64,000 nt of DNA from Phycisphaerae bacterium (GCA_030432595.1 JAUIGU010000003.1:124001-188000); one strand, 5' to 3'; positions 38,720 to 48,181 are shown, counted from the stretch's first letter. Made by a program: numbers and translations. The notes: generated by a model from the sequence alone, not told the origin.

Positions 38720-38846
38720 GCCGTCAGCGTAGCAACCTCGAATCACGCCAACCCGATGACAAAGCAGGCCGCGGGCGGAACCCGCAAGCCTGCAATCTCT
38801 CTCCACGATTCCGACGCCCGTTTGAGCCGCGCAACGAGCCTGAAGG

Positions 38847-40394
38847 TCACGCCGAACGACGACGCGCCACGAGCCCGACGGCCACGACCCACACCAGCGC
38901 CGCCGGCTCGGGCACGAGCTTGATCGGCGTGCCGCCCGGGTTGGGTGAAAGCGTTGAGCCCCAACCCAGCAGCACCTTGTCGAGCTCAGCCTGATCGACG
39001 ATCCCGTTGGGCAGGTCGTTGATCCACCCCAACGGGACGCCGGACTGCCCCCAGTTCCGCAGGACCAGGTCCAGGTCGCCCTGCTCGACCTGGCCACTGC
39101 CGTCGTAGTCGCCGGGCAATAGCAGCCGCTCGAAGATGTCCAGGGCATTGATCGAGCCGCTGACCAGTTGCAATTCGATCAGTTCCAGCGGCGGGATACC
39201 GGTGGGCGGCACGCGTTCGTCGGGCAGGATCTGCAGCAGCATCTCGCCCGGCCGCAGGAGGTCCCACGGCAACGGCAGGAACGCCGGGTGGTTCGGGTCG
39301 ATCAGGATGTCCGCCGGGATCAACTCCCCGTTGAGGAACACGTCAAAAAAGTCGTCGAGGATGAATGGCTCGATCGGCAACTGCGGCGGCAGCAGCACCA
39401 GGCCCGGGTCCACGGTGTCGCCCTGCAACACGTTGCCCTCGAGGCCCTGATTCCACCCGGGGTGCAGCCCCGGCTGCTCGCCCAGCGGCCCCCGCGAGTC
39501 CCAACCGGTGAACGGGTCGACAACGATGGACGACTGGCCGGTGAAGTGGTTCCACCACTCGCCCAGGTCGAAGTCGGTGTCGCCGTGGTCATCGACGTAG
39601 ATCACGAGCTCTTCGCCGTCGCCGACGTCGCGGGCCGCGGCGTTGAGCATGCCTTGCAGCGCGCTTTGCGTGTTGCCGTTTGACGAGGACGAGTACACGC
39701 CCTCGTCGTTGAGTATGCCGAGCGTTTCTTCCATGTTCGAGACGTTGTTGTCGTGACGCTGGCGGTTGTTGTTGCCGCTGAAGACCACGACCTCGGCCGG
39801 TCCCAGCGTGACGGCGCTGCCGCCGTTGGCACTGACCACTTGCGGGGTCTCGGGCTCGTCGAGGTTGAGGTTGCCGCCGGCGGCCGCGCGGTCGTTCGCC
39901 GCCGCGTCGTCCAGGATGTCCTGGACCGTGTCCCCGTCCTCAGCGCCGTTGATGGCGCCGTTGAGCGCGTCGGTCCAGTAGCTTCCGCGGCTGGACGTGC
40001 CCACCGACGAATTGCTCGGGCCCCACGCGACCTCATCCGCTGCCGACGCCGACCCGCCCACAAACGGGATGTCGAAACAGTCCACGATCGTTTTCGACAG
40101 GTCGTCAAGCATGCCGCCGCCGTAGCAACTGTTGAAGAACACCTTCACGCTGGTGGGCAGCTGGCCACCGCCGTCGAGCGCCGCCTGGATCGCGTTCTTG
40201 ACCATCTCGGCGAACGTGTCGTCGCGGATGCTGGTCGTGCCGCCGTCGCCGTCCCCGACCGTGATGGACGAGTGCTCACCCGGCCCCTGCGCCGTGGGCG
40301 GCCGATCGCCCGCCAGATTCCCCGCGGCGACGCCCAACGACCAGACCACCGCCAACAGGCACGCCAAACCACGCGCTATACGCTGCCAAGCCAT
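38847..40394 (-). CDS. Secreted caspase-like (apparently circularly permuted) protein with dockerin-like repeats and PEP-CTERM tail
   Basis: A 515-residue exported protein with a signal peptide (about 1-27). The first half contains VKVFFNSCYGGGMLDDL with C90 and VGGSASAADEVAWG. The second half contains AEVVVFSGNNNRQRHDNN, a helix, and ELVIYVDDHGDTDFDLGEWW with H270. In caspase- and legumain-type peptidases the strand with His-Gly comes before the strand with the catalytic Cys; here the order is reversed, as in a circular permutation. A Pro/Leu-rich region, two EF-hand-like units (GQVEQGDLDLVLRNWG, GIVDQAELDKVLLGWG) and the tail LVPEPAALVWVVAVGLVARRRSA follow. Protease activity is not proven. 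Confidence 0.75.
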   Translation of the reverse strand: MAWQRIARGLACLLAVVWSLGVAAGNLAGDRPPTAQGPGEHSSITVGDGDGGTTSIRDDTFAEMVKNAIQAALDGGGQLPTSVKVFFNSCYGGGMLDDLSKTIVDCFDIPFVGGSASAADEVAWGPSNSSVGTSSRGSYWTDALNGAINGAEDGDTVQDILDDAAANDRAAAGGNLNLDEPETPQVVSANGGSAVTLGPAEVVVFSGNNNRQRHDNNVSNMEETLGILNDEGVYSSSSNGNTQSALQGMLNAAARDVGDGEELVIYVDDHGDTDFDLGEWWNHFTGQSSIVVDPFTGWDSRGPLGEQPGLHPGWNQGLEGNVLQGDTVDPGLVLLPPQLPIEPFILDDFFDVFLNGELIPADILIDPNHPAFLPLPWDLLRPGEMLLQILPDERVPPTGIPPLELIELQLVSGSINALDIFERLLLPGDYDGSGQVEQGDLDLVLRNWGQSGVPLGWINDLPNGIVDQAELDKVLLGWGSTLSPNPGGTPIKLVPEPAALVWVVAVGLVARRRSA

Positions 40395-40626
40395 CTTGTT
40401 CACACCCTTGCGCTTGCGGGTCACCGAACGGCGACGCGGCGGAGACAGACATGAAAGCAAGCACCGCGCCTCTTCTTCACGTCAGCGTCATACCGCGCCC
40501 CGCCCCTTGACCGCAATCAGGGATGCCCCGCAAACCCACCGCGCACGAGAAAAATCAGGGAATTCTGCCCCAGCCAACGCGAACAGAATCTAAACACCCG
40601 CCCAACCGCCCGCCGAAGACCGGGGT

Positions 40627-41520
40627 TCAGTCCGTCGGAGCGTCCGCCGTTGACCCGTCCGCCTCGTACACCCGCACGTAATCGATCATCAGCGTCTGCG
40701 GGAAAACCGTGGTCTCATCCGGGTATTGCGGCCAGTGTCCGCCGACCGCGACGTTGAGGATGATGAACATCGGCACGTCGAAAGCCCAGTCGTGCGGCTG
40801 CGCGTCCGCCGGCGTGCGGGTATGGTACCGGTGTCCGTCCACCTCCCAGTGGATCGCGTCCGGCCCCCATTCCACCGCGAACACGTGGAAACCATCCGGG
40901 AAGCGCTGGCCGTCGGGCAGGTCGTAGTGAGAAGACAGCGGATTGGGTCCGCTGTGGCCCGGGGCGTGCAGCGCCGAGAACACCCGCGTCGGCTCGTGGC
41001 CGATGTGCTCCATGATGTCGATCTCGCCGCAGCGCGGCCAGCCGACTTCCGTGATCGCGTCGCCCAGCATCCAGAACGCCGGCCAGATGCCTTGGCCCGT
41101 CGGCAGCTTCAGCCGTGCCTCGATCCGGCCGTACTGCGTGCTGAACGTGCCCTGCGTCTTGAGCCGTGCGGAGGTGTACGGCCGCTCGATCCCGTCGTGC
41201 CCGGTGAACGTCTCTTCACGGGCGGTAATGACCATGTGACCTTCGCCGTCGTGCGCCGCGTTCTCCGGCCGGTCGGTGTACGTCTCCAGCTCCGCGTTGC
41301 CCCAACCCCCGCCGCCAAGGTCGTGCACCCACTTGGCGGGATCGGGTTGGGTTCCCGCATCGCCGTCGAACTCGTCGGACCAGACCAGCGTCCAGCCCGG
41401 GCGTGCCGCGGACGGGTCGGTTTCTTCGGCGGCTACGGGTTGTCCGGTGGATTGGCAGGCGGTCATGGTCAGGGCAAGGGTGATCTTGGTCGACGACAAG
41501 AGTGGATGACGTTGCGGCAT
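40627..41520 (-). CDS. GH16 beta-glucanase (laminarinase-like) lipoprotein
   Basis: A 297-residue enzyme with a lipoprotein signal ending LTMTAC (Cys near residue 23) and a GH16 jelly roll (about 45-285). Landmarks are LVWSDEFDG, NAELETYTDRPENA, the catalytic GEIDIMEH (nucleophile E166, D168, acid/base E171) and WPAFWMLG before it. This ExDxxE form is that of GH16 laminarinases and related beta-1,3-glucanases; agarase or carrageenase activity is less likely but not excluded. ATG 41520 gives the signal; the frame is open to 41571. The upstream neighbours are two pseudopilins on the same strand. A 232-bp gap to the caspase-like gene shows nothing recognisable. Confidence 0.9.
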   Translation of the reverse strand: MPQRHPLLSSTKITLALTMTACQSTGQPVAAEETDPSAARPGWTLVWSDEFDGDAGTQPDPAKWVHDLGGGGWGNAELETYTDRPENAAHDGEGHMVITAREETFTGHDGIERPYTSARLKTQGTFSTQYGRIEARLKLPTGQGIWPAFWMLGDAITEVGWPRCGEIDIMEHIGHEPTRVFSALHAPGHSGPNPLSSHYDLPDGQRFPDGFHVFAVEWGPDAIHWEVDGHRYHTRTPADAQPHDWAFDVPMFIILNVAVGGHWPQYPDETTVFPQTLMIDYVRVYEADGSTADAPTD

Positions 41521-41567
41521 GTTGGTGTACTGACTGGAGGCGGGCGGCAGAAGTAAACGCGGGGCAC

Positions 41568-42371
41568 TCACGGCCCGGCGGGATAGATGTTCCGCTTGAG
41601 GATGGTGCCGATCTTCTGGCTCGATCCGTGGCCGTCGGCCCAGGAAATATTCAGGCTGCTCTCGTTCTGGTGGCGGTACCGGATGTTTTTGGCGGCGGGG
41701 TCGGCACCGACGAAGAAGTCGCCGTTGCGGTCTTCGGAAATCAGCGCATCGGGATCGACGTTGGATTTACTGAGATAAGCGGTCCCGTCTTTCGGCGCGT
41801 TGCCGTCAAGCTTGTCCAGCCCCGCGTAGGTGTGGCCCTCGGTGATCAGTCCTTGGCCGAAGTCGTTGACGTCGCGGGCCGCCTGGCTTGAGTCCGCCAA
41901 AGACAACATCTCCGTCGGGTTCCGCAACGCGTCAACTTTCAACCACTTCAATCCGGTGGCGAAAGGCGTGCCGGCGTTGCTGACGGTCGGCATGACCATG
42001 ACGTTGCCGGCAAACGTCGCGTCGTTCGGGTCGGTCTGAATGAGCGCGTCCGGGCAACGCAGGACGTCGCTGAAGACCGCGTCCTGCGGCGTCACGTTGG
42101 CATAGTCCATATCGCCGCCCTCGATCTGTTCGGTGATCAGGCGGAACAGGTCGGTGCGTCCGGCGTAGAACGTCGGCATGTAGTGACCGTCGTAGTCGTT
42201 CGTGTAGGTGGCGATCGCGATGGCCATCTGCCGGGTGTTGGACAGGCAGGCCATGTTGCGGGCCGTCGCGCGGGCGGCGCCCAGGGCCGGCAGGAGGATG
42301 CCGATCAGCAGGGCGATGATCGAGATCACGACGAGCAGTTCGATGAGCGTAAAGGCGGGGCGGTGTTTCAT
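41568..42371 (-). CDS. Pseudopilin of the planctomycete type (paralogue A)
   Basis: A 267-residue protein starting [42 protein letters not shown], with a prepilin cleavage site before FTLIE and the pilin helix. The C-terminus carries [23 protein letters not shown], a His-to-DG spacing of 11 residues where the common motif has 9, and ends KRNIYPAGP. It shares both ends with the next gene upstream, so the two are tandem paralogues. The role of these proteins is unknown; type II secretion-like assembly is inferred. The GH16 gene follows downstream. Confidence 0.88.
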   Translation of the reverse strand: MKHRPAFTLIELLVVISIIALLIGILLPALGAARATARNMACLSNTRQMAIAIATYTNDYDGHYMPTFYAGRTDLFRLITEQIEGGDMDYANVTPQDAVFSDVLRCPDALIQTDPNDATFAGNVMVMPTVSNAGTPFATGLKWLKVDALRNPTEMLSLADSSQAARDVNDFGQGLITEGHTYAGLDKLDGNAPKDGTAYLSKSNVDPDALISEDRNGDFFVGADPAAKNIRYRHQNESSLNISWADGHGSSQKIGTILKRNIYPAGP

Positions 42372-42449
42372 GGTGGCTTGGAAAGGGAGGGGGCAAAAGC
42401 AAGGAGCGGAACGAGCGTTCGGAGCGCCGGGCGTACGTCCCGGCGTTGT

Positions 42450-43289
42450 TTACGGGCCGGCGGGGTAGATGTTGCGCTTGAGCACGCTGCCGATCTGCTG
42501 GCTCGAGCCGTGGCCGTCGGCCCAGACGAAGTTGATGCCGGTGTCGTTCTGGTGCCGCCAGCGGAACTGCCGGGTCTCGGCGGCGAGGAACAGCCAGTCC
42601 TTGTTCGGTCCGGCGTCGATGACCTCGTCGGGGTCCACGGCCGTGGCGTTCTTGAGGTAGTCCGCCTCGCGCTTGACCCGGCCGTTGTCGATGAAGTCCA
42701 GGCCGGCGTAGGTGTGGCCGTAGGGGATCTCGCCGGCGTACGGGGCGGTGCCATCCCTGGCGTACTGGGTGGAGTCCGCCAGGACCATCATCTCGGTGAG
42801 GTTGTCGAGATTGTCGGCCCGGAGCCAACTGAGGTTGTTGATGAGCTTCCCGGTGGTCGCGCTGGGGTTGCCCAGCGCGAGGACCATCATGTTTGCCGCG
42901 TAGGTGACGTCCGACTCGTCCGTCGGGACCTGAGCGTCCGGGCAACGCAAGGCGCCGGAGAACCGCATGTCCACGTTGGCGATCTCGTTCTTGCCGTTGT
43001 TGGTGCCGGGGTAATACTCGATCGGCTTCCCTTCTATCAGGGAGCTGTAGAGCCGGAACCAGTCGAACCGGCTGTTCCAGATCTGCGGGTAGAACTGGTC
43101 GTAGTCGGTGGTGTAGACCGCGGTGGCCACGCCCATCTGTCGTATGTTGGAGAGGCAGGCCATGTTGCGTGCTGACGCCCGCGCGGCGCCCAGCGCCGGC
43201 AGGAGGATGCCGATCAGCAGCGCGATGATGGAGATCACGACCAGCAGTTCGATCAGCGTGAAGCCGGGTGGGGCGATGCGTCGGGGCAT
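42450..43289 (-). CDS. Pseudopilin of the planctomycete type (paralogue B)
   Basis: A 279-residue protein. ATG 43289 gives [27 protein letters not shown], a prepilin-type N-terminus; the frame is open to 43352. The C-terminus has [23 protein letters not shown] and ends [10 protein letters not shown], nearly the same as paralogue A 78 bp downstream. Between the conserved ends the two differ more, as expected for proteins exposed on the surface. A terminator-like hairpin at 43364-43391 separates it from the PEP-CTERM gene upstream, so it may have its own promoter in the short gap between. Confidence 0.88.
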   Translation of the reverse strand: MPRRIAPPGFTLIELLVVISIIALLIGILLPALGAARASARNMACLSNIRQMGVATAVYTTDYDQFYPQIWNSRFDWFRLYSSLIEGKPIEYYPGTNNGKNEIANVDMRFSGALRCPDAQVPTDESDVTYAANMMVLALGNPSATTGKLINNLSWLRADNLDNLTEMMVLADSTQYARDGTAPYAGEIPYGHTYAGLDFIDNGRVKREADYLKNATAVDPDEVIDAGPNKDWLFLAAETRQFRWRHQNDTGINFVWADGHGSSQQIGSVLKRNIYPAGP

Positions 43290-43363
43290 GGTGTCGGGCC
43301 TCGGGAGGGGGGTGACATCCGGACGGCAACCCACGGACGGGACGCGAAGCACTTAGGGAAATA

Positions 43364-43391
43364 CGGCGGGCCCGCGTTAACGGGCCCGCCG
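43364..43391 (-). terminator. Terminator-like hairpin after the dockerin/PEP-CTERM gene
   Basis: A perfect 11-bp GC-rich inverted repeat (43364-43374 with 43381-43391, loop CGTTAA) lies 17 bp past the stop at 43409. On the minus strand it is followed by TATTTCCC, a weak T-tract. Confidence 0.65.
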
Positions 43392-43408
43392 CGGAGGACT
43401 CGTTTTTC

Positions 43409-44563
43409 TCACCGGCGCCGACGCAGCCCGACCAGGCCGGCCGCGGCCAGCAGGCCCAGCGACGCGGGCTCGGGCACGGCGCTGCCCGCGAAGCTCGGGG
43501 CCGCGGTGCTGCCCCAGTTCAGCAGCACGCCGTCCAGCTCGTTCTGATCCACCAGCCCGTCGAACGCACCGCCGCCGGGGAAGTTGATCCAGTTGGTGAC
43601 ATCCGAAATGTCGGTGTCGCCCCAGTTCGACAGGACGAAGTCCAGGTCGGTCTGTTCGACCTGGCCGCCGTCGTCGTAGTCGCCCTCGATGCCGCCGGTC
43701 GCGCCGTCGGGGTTGGGGTTGGCGTTGGGGGTGACCGCGCCGGCGTTGGCGAAGACTTCGACCAGGGTGTTGTCGACCCAGATGGCGCCGGATTCGGCGA
43801 AGTCGGCCGCGCCGCTGAAATCGCCGAAGAACATGACCGGGCGGATCTCCTCGACGTCGGCGGCCGTGAAGGAGCCCTGGTCCAGGATCTGCCAGTTGGT
43901 GTCATCGACCGTGTAGGTGTGCTCGACCAACGTCCAGGCGTCGGGCGTCAGCGTCGCCGACACCGGTTGGCCGTCGGTGGTGTCGCCGTCGTTATTGATA
44001 TCGACCCAGGTGCCGATGCCGCCGTTCTGGTCGGTGTCGAAGATGCGGTCGCCGAACGCAGGGTTGGGCGCGTTGGCGAAGTCGGCGTTGCCGGAGAGGG
44101 CGATGTTCCAGAACTCGAGCTTGAGGACGGGTTCGATCTGTGGCTCGGTGCCGGTCCACGGCAGTGCGGGGTCCTGGCGCATCCAGGCGGAGAAGCGGAT
44201 GACGTTGCCGTTCTCGAGGCGGTCGGAGGTGTTGCCGATGCGGTCGAAGACGGTGTCGACGGGCTCGAAGTTGGTGGGCAGGCCGTCGCCGTTCTCACCG
44301 TTGGAGATGGGGATGGAGTAGCCGGCGCCGTCGAAGTTGTTCGCCCCGACGCCGCTGTAGACGATGATGTCGTTGAGACCGTCGATGGCGGTGTCGTCAA
44401 AGGCGAAGTTGCCGCCACCGAAGGCGTCGGTGTTGCCGAAGGCCAGGCCGTTGGCGTTGATGTCGGTGACGAGCCCAAGGTCCACGTCGTCGGCGTGCGC
44501 GGCCCCAGCCAGAGACAACGTCGAAATCAGCGCGGCGGTCGAGAAGAGCGAATAGCGTTGCAT
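43409..44563 (-). CDS. Secreted PEP-CTERM protein with dockerin-like repeats
   Basis: A 384-residue exported protein. ATG 44563 is preceded by GGAGGA and gives a signal peptide (about 1-24, ending AHA). A beta-rich domain of about 260 residues (VIRFSAWMRQDP, PVLKLEFWNIAL) resembles carbohydrate-binding jelly rolls, but I cannot name the family. Two EF-hand-like units (GQVEQTDLDFVLSNWG, GLVDQNELDGVLLNWG) and the tail SAVPEPASLGLLAAAGLVGLRRRR follow, so it should be processed by the exosortase. It lies 105 bp after the LacI gene on the same strand. Confidence 0.85.
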   Translation of the reverse strand: MQRYSLFSTAALISTLSLAGAAHADDVDLGLVTDINANGLAFGNTDAFGGGNFAFDDTAIDGLNDIIVYSGVGANNFDGAGYSIPISNGENGDGLPTNFEPVDTVFDRIGNTSDRLENGNVIRFSAWMRQDPALPWTGTEPQIEPVLKLEFWNIALSGNADFANAPNPAFGDRIFDTDQNGGIGTWVDINNDGDTTDGQPVSATLTPDAWTLVEHTYTVDDTNWQILDQGSFTAADVEEIRPVMFFGDFSGAADFAESGAIWVDNTLVEVFANAGAVTPNANPNPDGATGGIEGDYDDGGQVEQTDLDFVLSNWGDTDISDVTNWINFPGGGAFDGLVDQNELDGVLLNWGSTAAPSFAGSAVPEPASLGLLAAAGLVGLRRRR

Positions 44564-44668
44564 GGTGAGAATCCTCCAGGTGAAATAGCCAGGACAAGTG
44601 AAATCAGAGACACATGGGAACAGGCGTCGCGCCGGCAACGAGCGGGCGCGTGTGGGTCGAGGGCGAAA

Positions 44669-45667
44669 TCAGGCCGGCGCCGGACCGGTCGTGCTGTGAA
44701 CCTCCAGCCACGCGGGTTTGGTTTCGACGTGCGGCTCGCGGTCGGGTGATTCGATGAGTTGGTTGAGCACGCGGAACGCCGACTGGCCGAGAGCCACGGC
44801 GTCCTGGCAGACGGCGGTCATCTGCGGCCGGGCCAGGAAGCGCCACTCATGGTCGTCGAACCCGGCGATGGACAAGTCTTCGGGCACGCTGACGCCCAGG
44901 GCCTGGGCGCGGTTGAGCGCCGCGAAGCCGGAGATCGGATCGACGAAGTAGAGCGCCGTCGGCCGCTGCGCCATGGACACGAAGCGGTTCATAAACGCCT
45001 CGCCGCCGAGCCGGTGGGCCGGCGTGCGGAACACGAGATCGCTCCCGTGGGCCAAGCCGGCGTCTTCCATCGCGCGGTGGTAGCCGCGGATGCGGTCGAG
45101 GTGGTCGCTGTCGTCCTCGACGTTGGTGACCACGCCGATGCGTTCGTGCCCCAGGTCGATCAGGTGTTGCACGACCTCGCGGCTGGCACCCGTTGAGTCC
45201 GCCCCGACGAAGACCATCTTGTCGTGTTCGAAGTGGTCGCCCAGGACGACGGCGGGGAAGCCTTCGTCGGCAATCTCCATGGCCGGCCCGCGCGACGACG
45301 CCGAGGACCTCAGGATCGCGCCGCGGATGCCTTTGCGCAGGAACATCTGCGTGTAGCTCTCGTTGGGCCGGCGGGAGCGCGTGCCGTCCAGCACCATCAG
45401 GTCGTAGCCGAACTCCTCCATGCCGGAGGTCATGCCCTCCATGAGCGCCGCGTCGAAGGCCGAGCCCACGGCGAGCGCTCCGGTGTAGAGCAGGGCGATG
45501 TTGACAGTGGATTTGCGGCCCACAGTCGGCTGGTACCGCTCGCGGTTGGCGACGTTGAGGACCTTTTCACGCACCGCGGCGCTCACCCGGGGGTGGTTGT
45601 TGAGCACCCGAGAAACGGTGGTGATGGACACCCCGGCCTGCTTGGCGATCTGTCGGACACTGGACAA
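44669..45667 (-). CDS. LacI-family transcriptional regulator
   Basis: A 332-residue repressor with the helix-turn-helix at the very N-terminus (SVRQIAKQAGVSITTVSRVLNNHPRVS), then the sensor domain: VNIALLYTGALAVGSAFDAALMEGM, FPAVVLGDHFEHDKMVFVGADS, LSIAGFDDHEW. It is the regulator of the GH16/pseudopilin locus by position. A 15-bp perfect palindrome overlaps its promoter, so it is probably autoregulated. Its DNA-binding helix differs from that of the regulator at 18393, as do the two predicted operators. Confidence 0.93.
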   Translation of the reverse strand: MSSVRQIAKQAGVSITTVSRVLNNHPRVSAAVREKVLNVANRERYQPTVGRKSTVNIALLYTGALAVGSAFDAALMEGMTSGMEEFGYDLMVLDGTRSRRPNESYTQMFLRKGIRGAILRSSASSRGPAMEIADEGFPAVVLGDHFEHDKMVFVGADSTGASREVVQHLIDLGHERIGVVTNVEDDSDHLDRIRGYHRAMEDAGLAHGSDLVFRTPAHRLGGEAFMNRFVSMAQRPTALYFVDPISGFAALNRAQALGVSVPEDLSIAGFDDHEWRFLARPQMTAVCQDAVALGQSAFRVLNQLIESPDREPHVETKPAWLEVHSTTGPAPA

Positions 45668-45738
45668 AGCGGATTACCTGCGGAAGGGCGGGTCAGAAAC
45701 GAAACCTGGAAACAGAGGCGAAAAAAGTGAAACTCAAT

Positions 45739-45779
45739 ATGAAACAGTTTCATTTTAGTCAACCGCGTCCACATGTCAA
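45739..45779 (-). promoter_or_regulatory. Promoter and LacI-type operator of the second regulator gene
   Basis: On the minus strand TTGACA (45779-45774), 16 bp, then TAAAAT (45757-45752) make a near-consensus promoter. ATGAAACAGTTTCAT (45739-45753), a perfect palindrome around one A, overlaps the end of the -10 box and the likely start point. A third half-site GTGAAAC lies at 45727-45733. Binding here would block the regulator's own transcription. Confidence 0.65.
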
Positions 45780-45981
45780 GGCCTGAACAACGCCTTGAGC
45801 AGATTTTTTTGCGTCGCCTCGGAAGTGTGTGGATGCCGGCCGAGGGGCAATCCCGTCGCGAGAACACTCGGTTTTCCCCCGGTCCCGCCGTATTAGGCTT
45901 GTATCTCGCCCGTAATGGGGGTAATTTCATAATGCCTGATTTCTTGACATCGACTTCCCAACTTTGAAGGAGGATTGACGC

Positions 45982-46914
45982 ATGGCTTCTCGTGTTCTTT
46001 TGGCTGGTGGGGTTTTCGCGATGGTGGCCGGGGCTTCGCAGGCCCAGTTGTATACGGACAACATGGAGAGCGGCGCGGGCTGGGGTATCAACGCCAGCAG
46101 CGGCGACAGTGCCGCGACCTTCGGCTACGACTACAGCGCCGATGACATCCCCGAGGCGCCCAATAGCCAGGGCGGCGACGTCGCGACGACCGGCGTCAAA
46201 CTCGAAGCGAACCTCACCGCCGGCGCGCTCGACGTGTTCACGCTCTACCCCATCGGCCAGAGCTTCTCGGGTGCCTACACGCTCAGCTTCGACGCGTGGG
46301 TGAACTACGACGTCGACGAGCGCATCAATGGTGGCTCGGCCGGCACGACCGAATTCCTCGGTGGGCGTCTGGGCTATGACAACGCGTCGGCCGACCTCGA
46401 CGGCACCAGCGCCCAGTTCGTCGCCACCAACGACGGCGGTTCGGGCAGCGACTGGCGTGTGTTCAACCCCGCGTTTGTCCCCCCCGCCGACATGCCCGCC
46501 GGAGACCGCAACGGCTTCAACGCCTACTACTCCGACTTCCTGCCCGGCGTCGCCCCGCCTGCCGGCCAGGCCCAACTCGACTTCCCGCCCGGCACCGCCG
46601 GCTCGCCCGGGTTCCAGTGGGTCACCTATCACCTCAGCGTTGACTCCGACAACGTCGTCACGCTGATCGTCGAGAAACCCGACCACTCGCGCCTGCTCAT
46701 CGACGAGTTCGACACCGACAACACCGGTGCCGTGACCGACGGCAACATCGGTCTGGTCTACGCCGACTTCTTCTCGTCCGTGACCAGCCGGCCCGACCTG
46801 ACCTTCGGCATCATCGACAACGTCGTCGTCAGCGAGTACGTCCCCGAGCCCGGCTCCCTCGCCCTGCTGGGGCTGGGTGGGATCGCGCTGCTCAAGCGTC
46901 GTCGCTCGGCGTAA
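45982..46914 (+). CDS. Secreted PEP-CTERM protein
   Basis: A 310-residue exported protein. AAGGAGG lies upstream of ATG 45982, and a signal peptide (about 1-21, ending SQA) opens the product. One beta-rich domain follows (TDNMESGAGWGINASSGD, YTLSFDAWVNYD, WVTYHLSVDSDNVVTLIVE), which looks like a concanavalin/jelly-roll type fold. It ends with YVPEPGSLALLGLGGIALLKRRRSA, a clear PEP-CTERM tail. Dockerin-like units are absent. It is divergent from the LacI gene and followed by a terminator. Function unknown; carbohydrate binding is a guess from context. Confidence 0.85.
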   Translation: MASRVLLAGGVFAMVAGASQAQLYTDNMESGAGWGINASSGDSAATFGYDYSADDIPEAPNSQGGDVATTGVKLEANLTAGALDVFTLYPIGQSFSGAYTLSFDAWVNYDVDERINGGSAGTTEFLGGRLGYDNASADLDGTSAQFVATNDGGSGSDWRVFNPAFVPPADMPAGDRNGFNAYYSDFLPGVAPPAGQAQLDFPPGTAGSPGFQWVTYHLSVDSDNVVTLIVEKPDHSRLLIDEFDTDNTGAVTDGNIGLVYADFFSSVTSRPDLTFGIIDNVVVSEYVPEPGSLALLGLGGIALLKRRRSA

Positions 46915-46940
46915 ACCGCCCCAACTCAACTTAAACTGAA

Positions 46941-46968
46941 CAAGGCGGGTCCACTCGGGCCCGCCTTG
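46941..46968 (+). terminator. Terminator hairpin after the PEP-CTERM gene
   Basis: A perfect 9-bp stem CAAGGCGGG (46941-46949) / CCCGCCTTG (46960-46968) with a 10-nt loop lies 27 bp after the stop, followed by a T-rich stretch (TCGTTTACGTTTT). Confidence 0.75.
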
Positions 46969-47086
46969 TCGTTTACGTTTTCACCTTGGCCTTCGGTGCT
47001 TGTCGTCTGCGATCAGATCATATTTTGGATTTACACGCGATGGGATGCGCGGACACTGCCGGTCCGCAGCGTGATCGATCTCGGCG

Positions 47087-48181
47087 CTAACTCGCTTCCC
47101 GAGCGCTCTGCGGGCTGGATTCTGCGCGTGCCTGCGCGAGGTCCGCGGCGAGATGCAGTGCGGACGTCATCGAGCCGGGGTCGGCCTGGTTCTTGCCGGC
47201 GATGTCGAAGGCGGTGCCGTGGTCGGGGCTGGTGCGTACGATGGGCAGGCCGAGCGTAACGTTCACCGCATTATCGAAGGCGAGCATCTTGAGCGGGATC
47301 AGTCCCTGGTCGTGGTACATCGCGACGGTGAGGTCGAAGCGTCGGCGCTGCTTGGCGGTGTAGAGCGTGTCGGCGGGGAAGGGGCCCTTGGCGTCGATGC
47401 CGTGCTTCTTTGCGAGCTCGATGGCGGGGGTGATGAGGCGGTACTCCTCGTCGCCGAACTGGCCGTTCTCGGAGGCGTGGGGGTTGAGGCCGGCCACGCC
47501 GATGCGGGGGTTCTTCACGCCCATCTCGCGGAGCGCCTGGTGACCCAGGTCGATGGCGTCGTAGACGCAGCCGATGGTGAGCAGGTTGCGGACGTCCATG
47601 AGCGGGACGTGGATGGTGGCCAGGACGGTGCGGATGGGCGTGCCGTCGGGCTCGTGGCCGACGAACATCATGGCGGCGCGTTTGGCCTTGGTGCGGTGCT
47701 GGAGCAGCTCGGTGTGGCCCGGGAAGCGGCAGCCGGCGAGGTTCCAGGACTCCTTGGCGATGGGCGCGGTGCAGATGGCGTCGATGCCGTTGTCGTCGAG
47801 GTCGCGGCGGGTGGCGGCGATGGCGTCGTCGAGGAAGCGCAGCGAGGCGGCCCCGTTCTGCCGCGACGGCCGGGGGTCGTCGAAGAAGCCCAGCGAGGAG
47901 TATTCGTCGTAGTCGAGCACGACCACGTCGTGGACCAGCGCGAAGCCCGCGCGGGGTGAATCGTGCTGCAGCCGGTGCCAGTACGGCTCGATCTCGGCGA
48001 GGTCGGCCGCGTAGGTCAGCAACTCGTTAAACCCGAACACAACAAAGCGGGCCTTGCGTCGCAGCGCCGGGTCTGCGAGGGCCTTGACGATCACCTCGGC
48101 CCCGACGCCGGCGGGGTCACCCATGGTCACGCCGACGACGGGCTTGCGGGGTGGTACGGTTTGGCCACGCGGCTGCGGCAT
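47087..48181 (-). CDS. pdxA: 4-hydroxythreonine-4-phosphate dehydrogenase
   Basis: A 364-residue enzyme of vitamin B6 synthesis that oxidises 4-phosphohydroxy-L-threonine with NAD+. The family motifs are VVGVTMGDPAGVGAEVIVKAL, FPGHTELLQHRT (metal His), AGLNPHASENGQFGDEE and SPDHGTAFDIAGKN. The frame is open to 48724, but everything upstream of ATG 48181 crosses tRNA-Arg and is a shadow. The nearest upstream feature is the REP-like repeat and tRNA. No other pyridoxine genes are adjacent. Confidence 0.95.
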   Translation of the reverse strand: MPQPRGQTVPPRKPVVGVTMGDPAGVGAEVIVKALADPALRRKARFVVFGFNELLTYAADLAEIEPYWHRLQHDSPRAGFALVHDVVVLDYDEYSSLGFFDDPRPSRQNGAASLRFLDDAIAATRRDLDDNGIDAICTAPIAKESWNLAGCRFPGHTELLQHRTKAKRAAMMFVGHEPDGTPIRTVLATIHVPLMDVRNLLTIGCVYDAIDLGHQALREMGVKNPRIGVAGLNPHASENGQFGDEEYRLITPAIELAKKHGIDAKGPFPADTLYTAKQRRRFDLTVAMYHDQGLIPLKMLAFDNAVNVTLGLPIVRTSPDHGTAFDIAGKNQADPGSMTSALHLAADLAQARAESSPQSAREAS

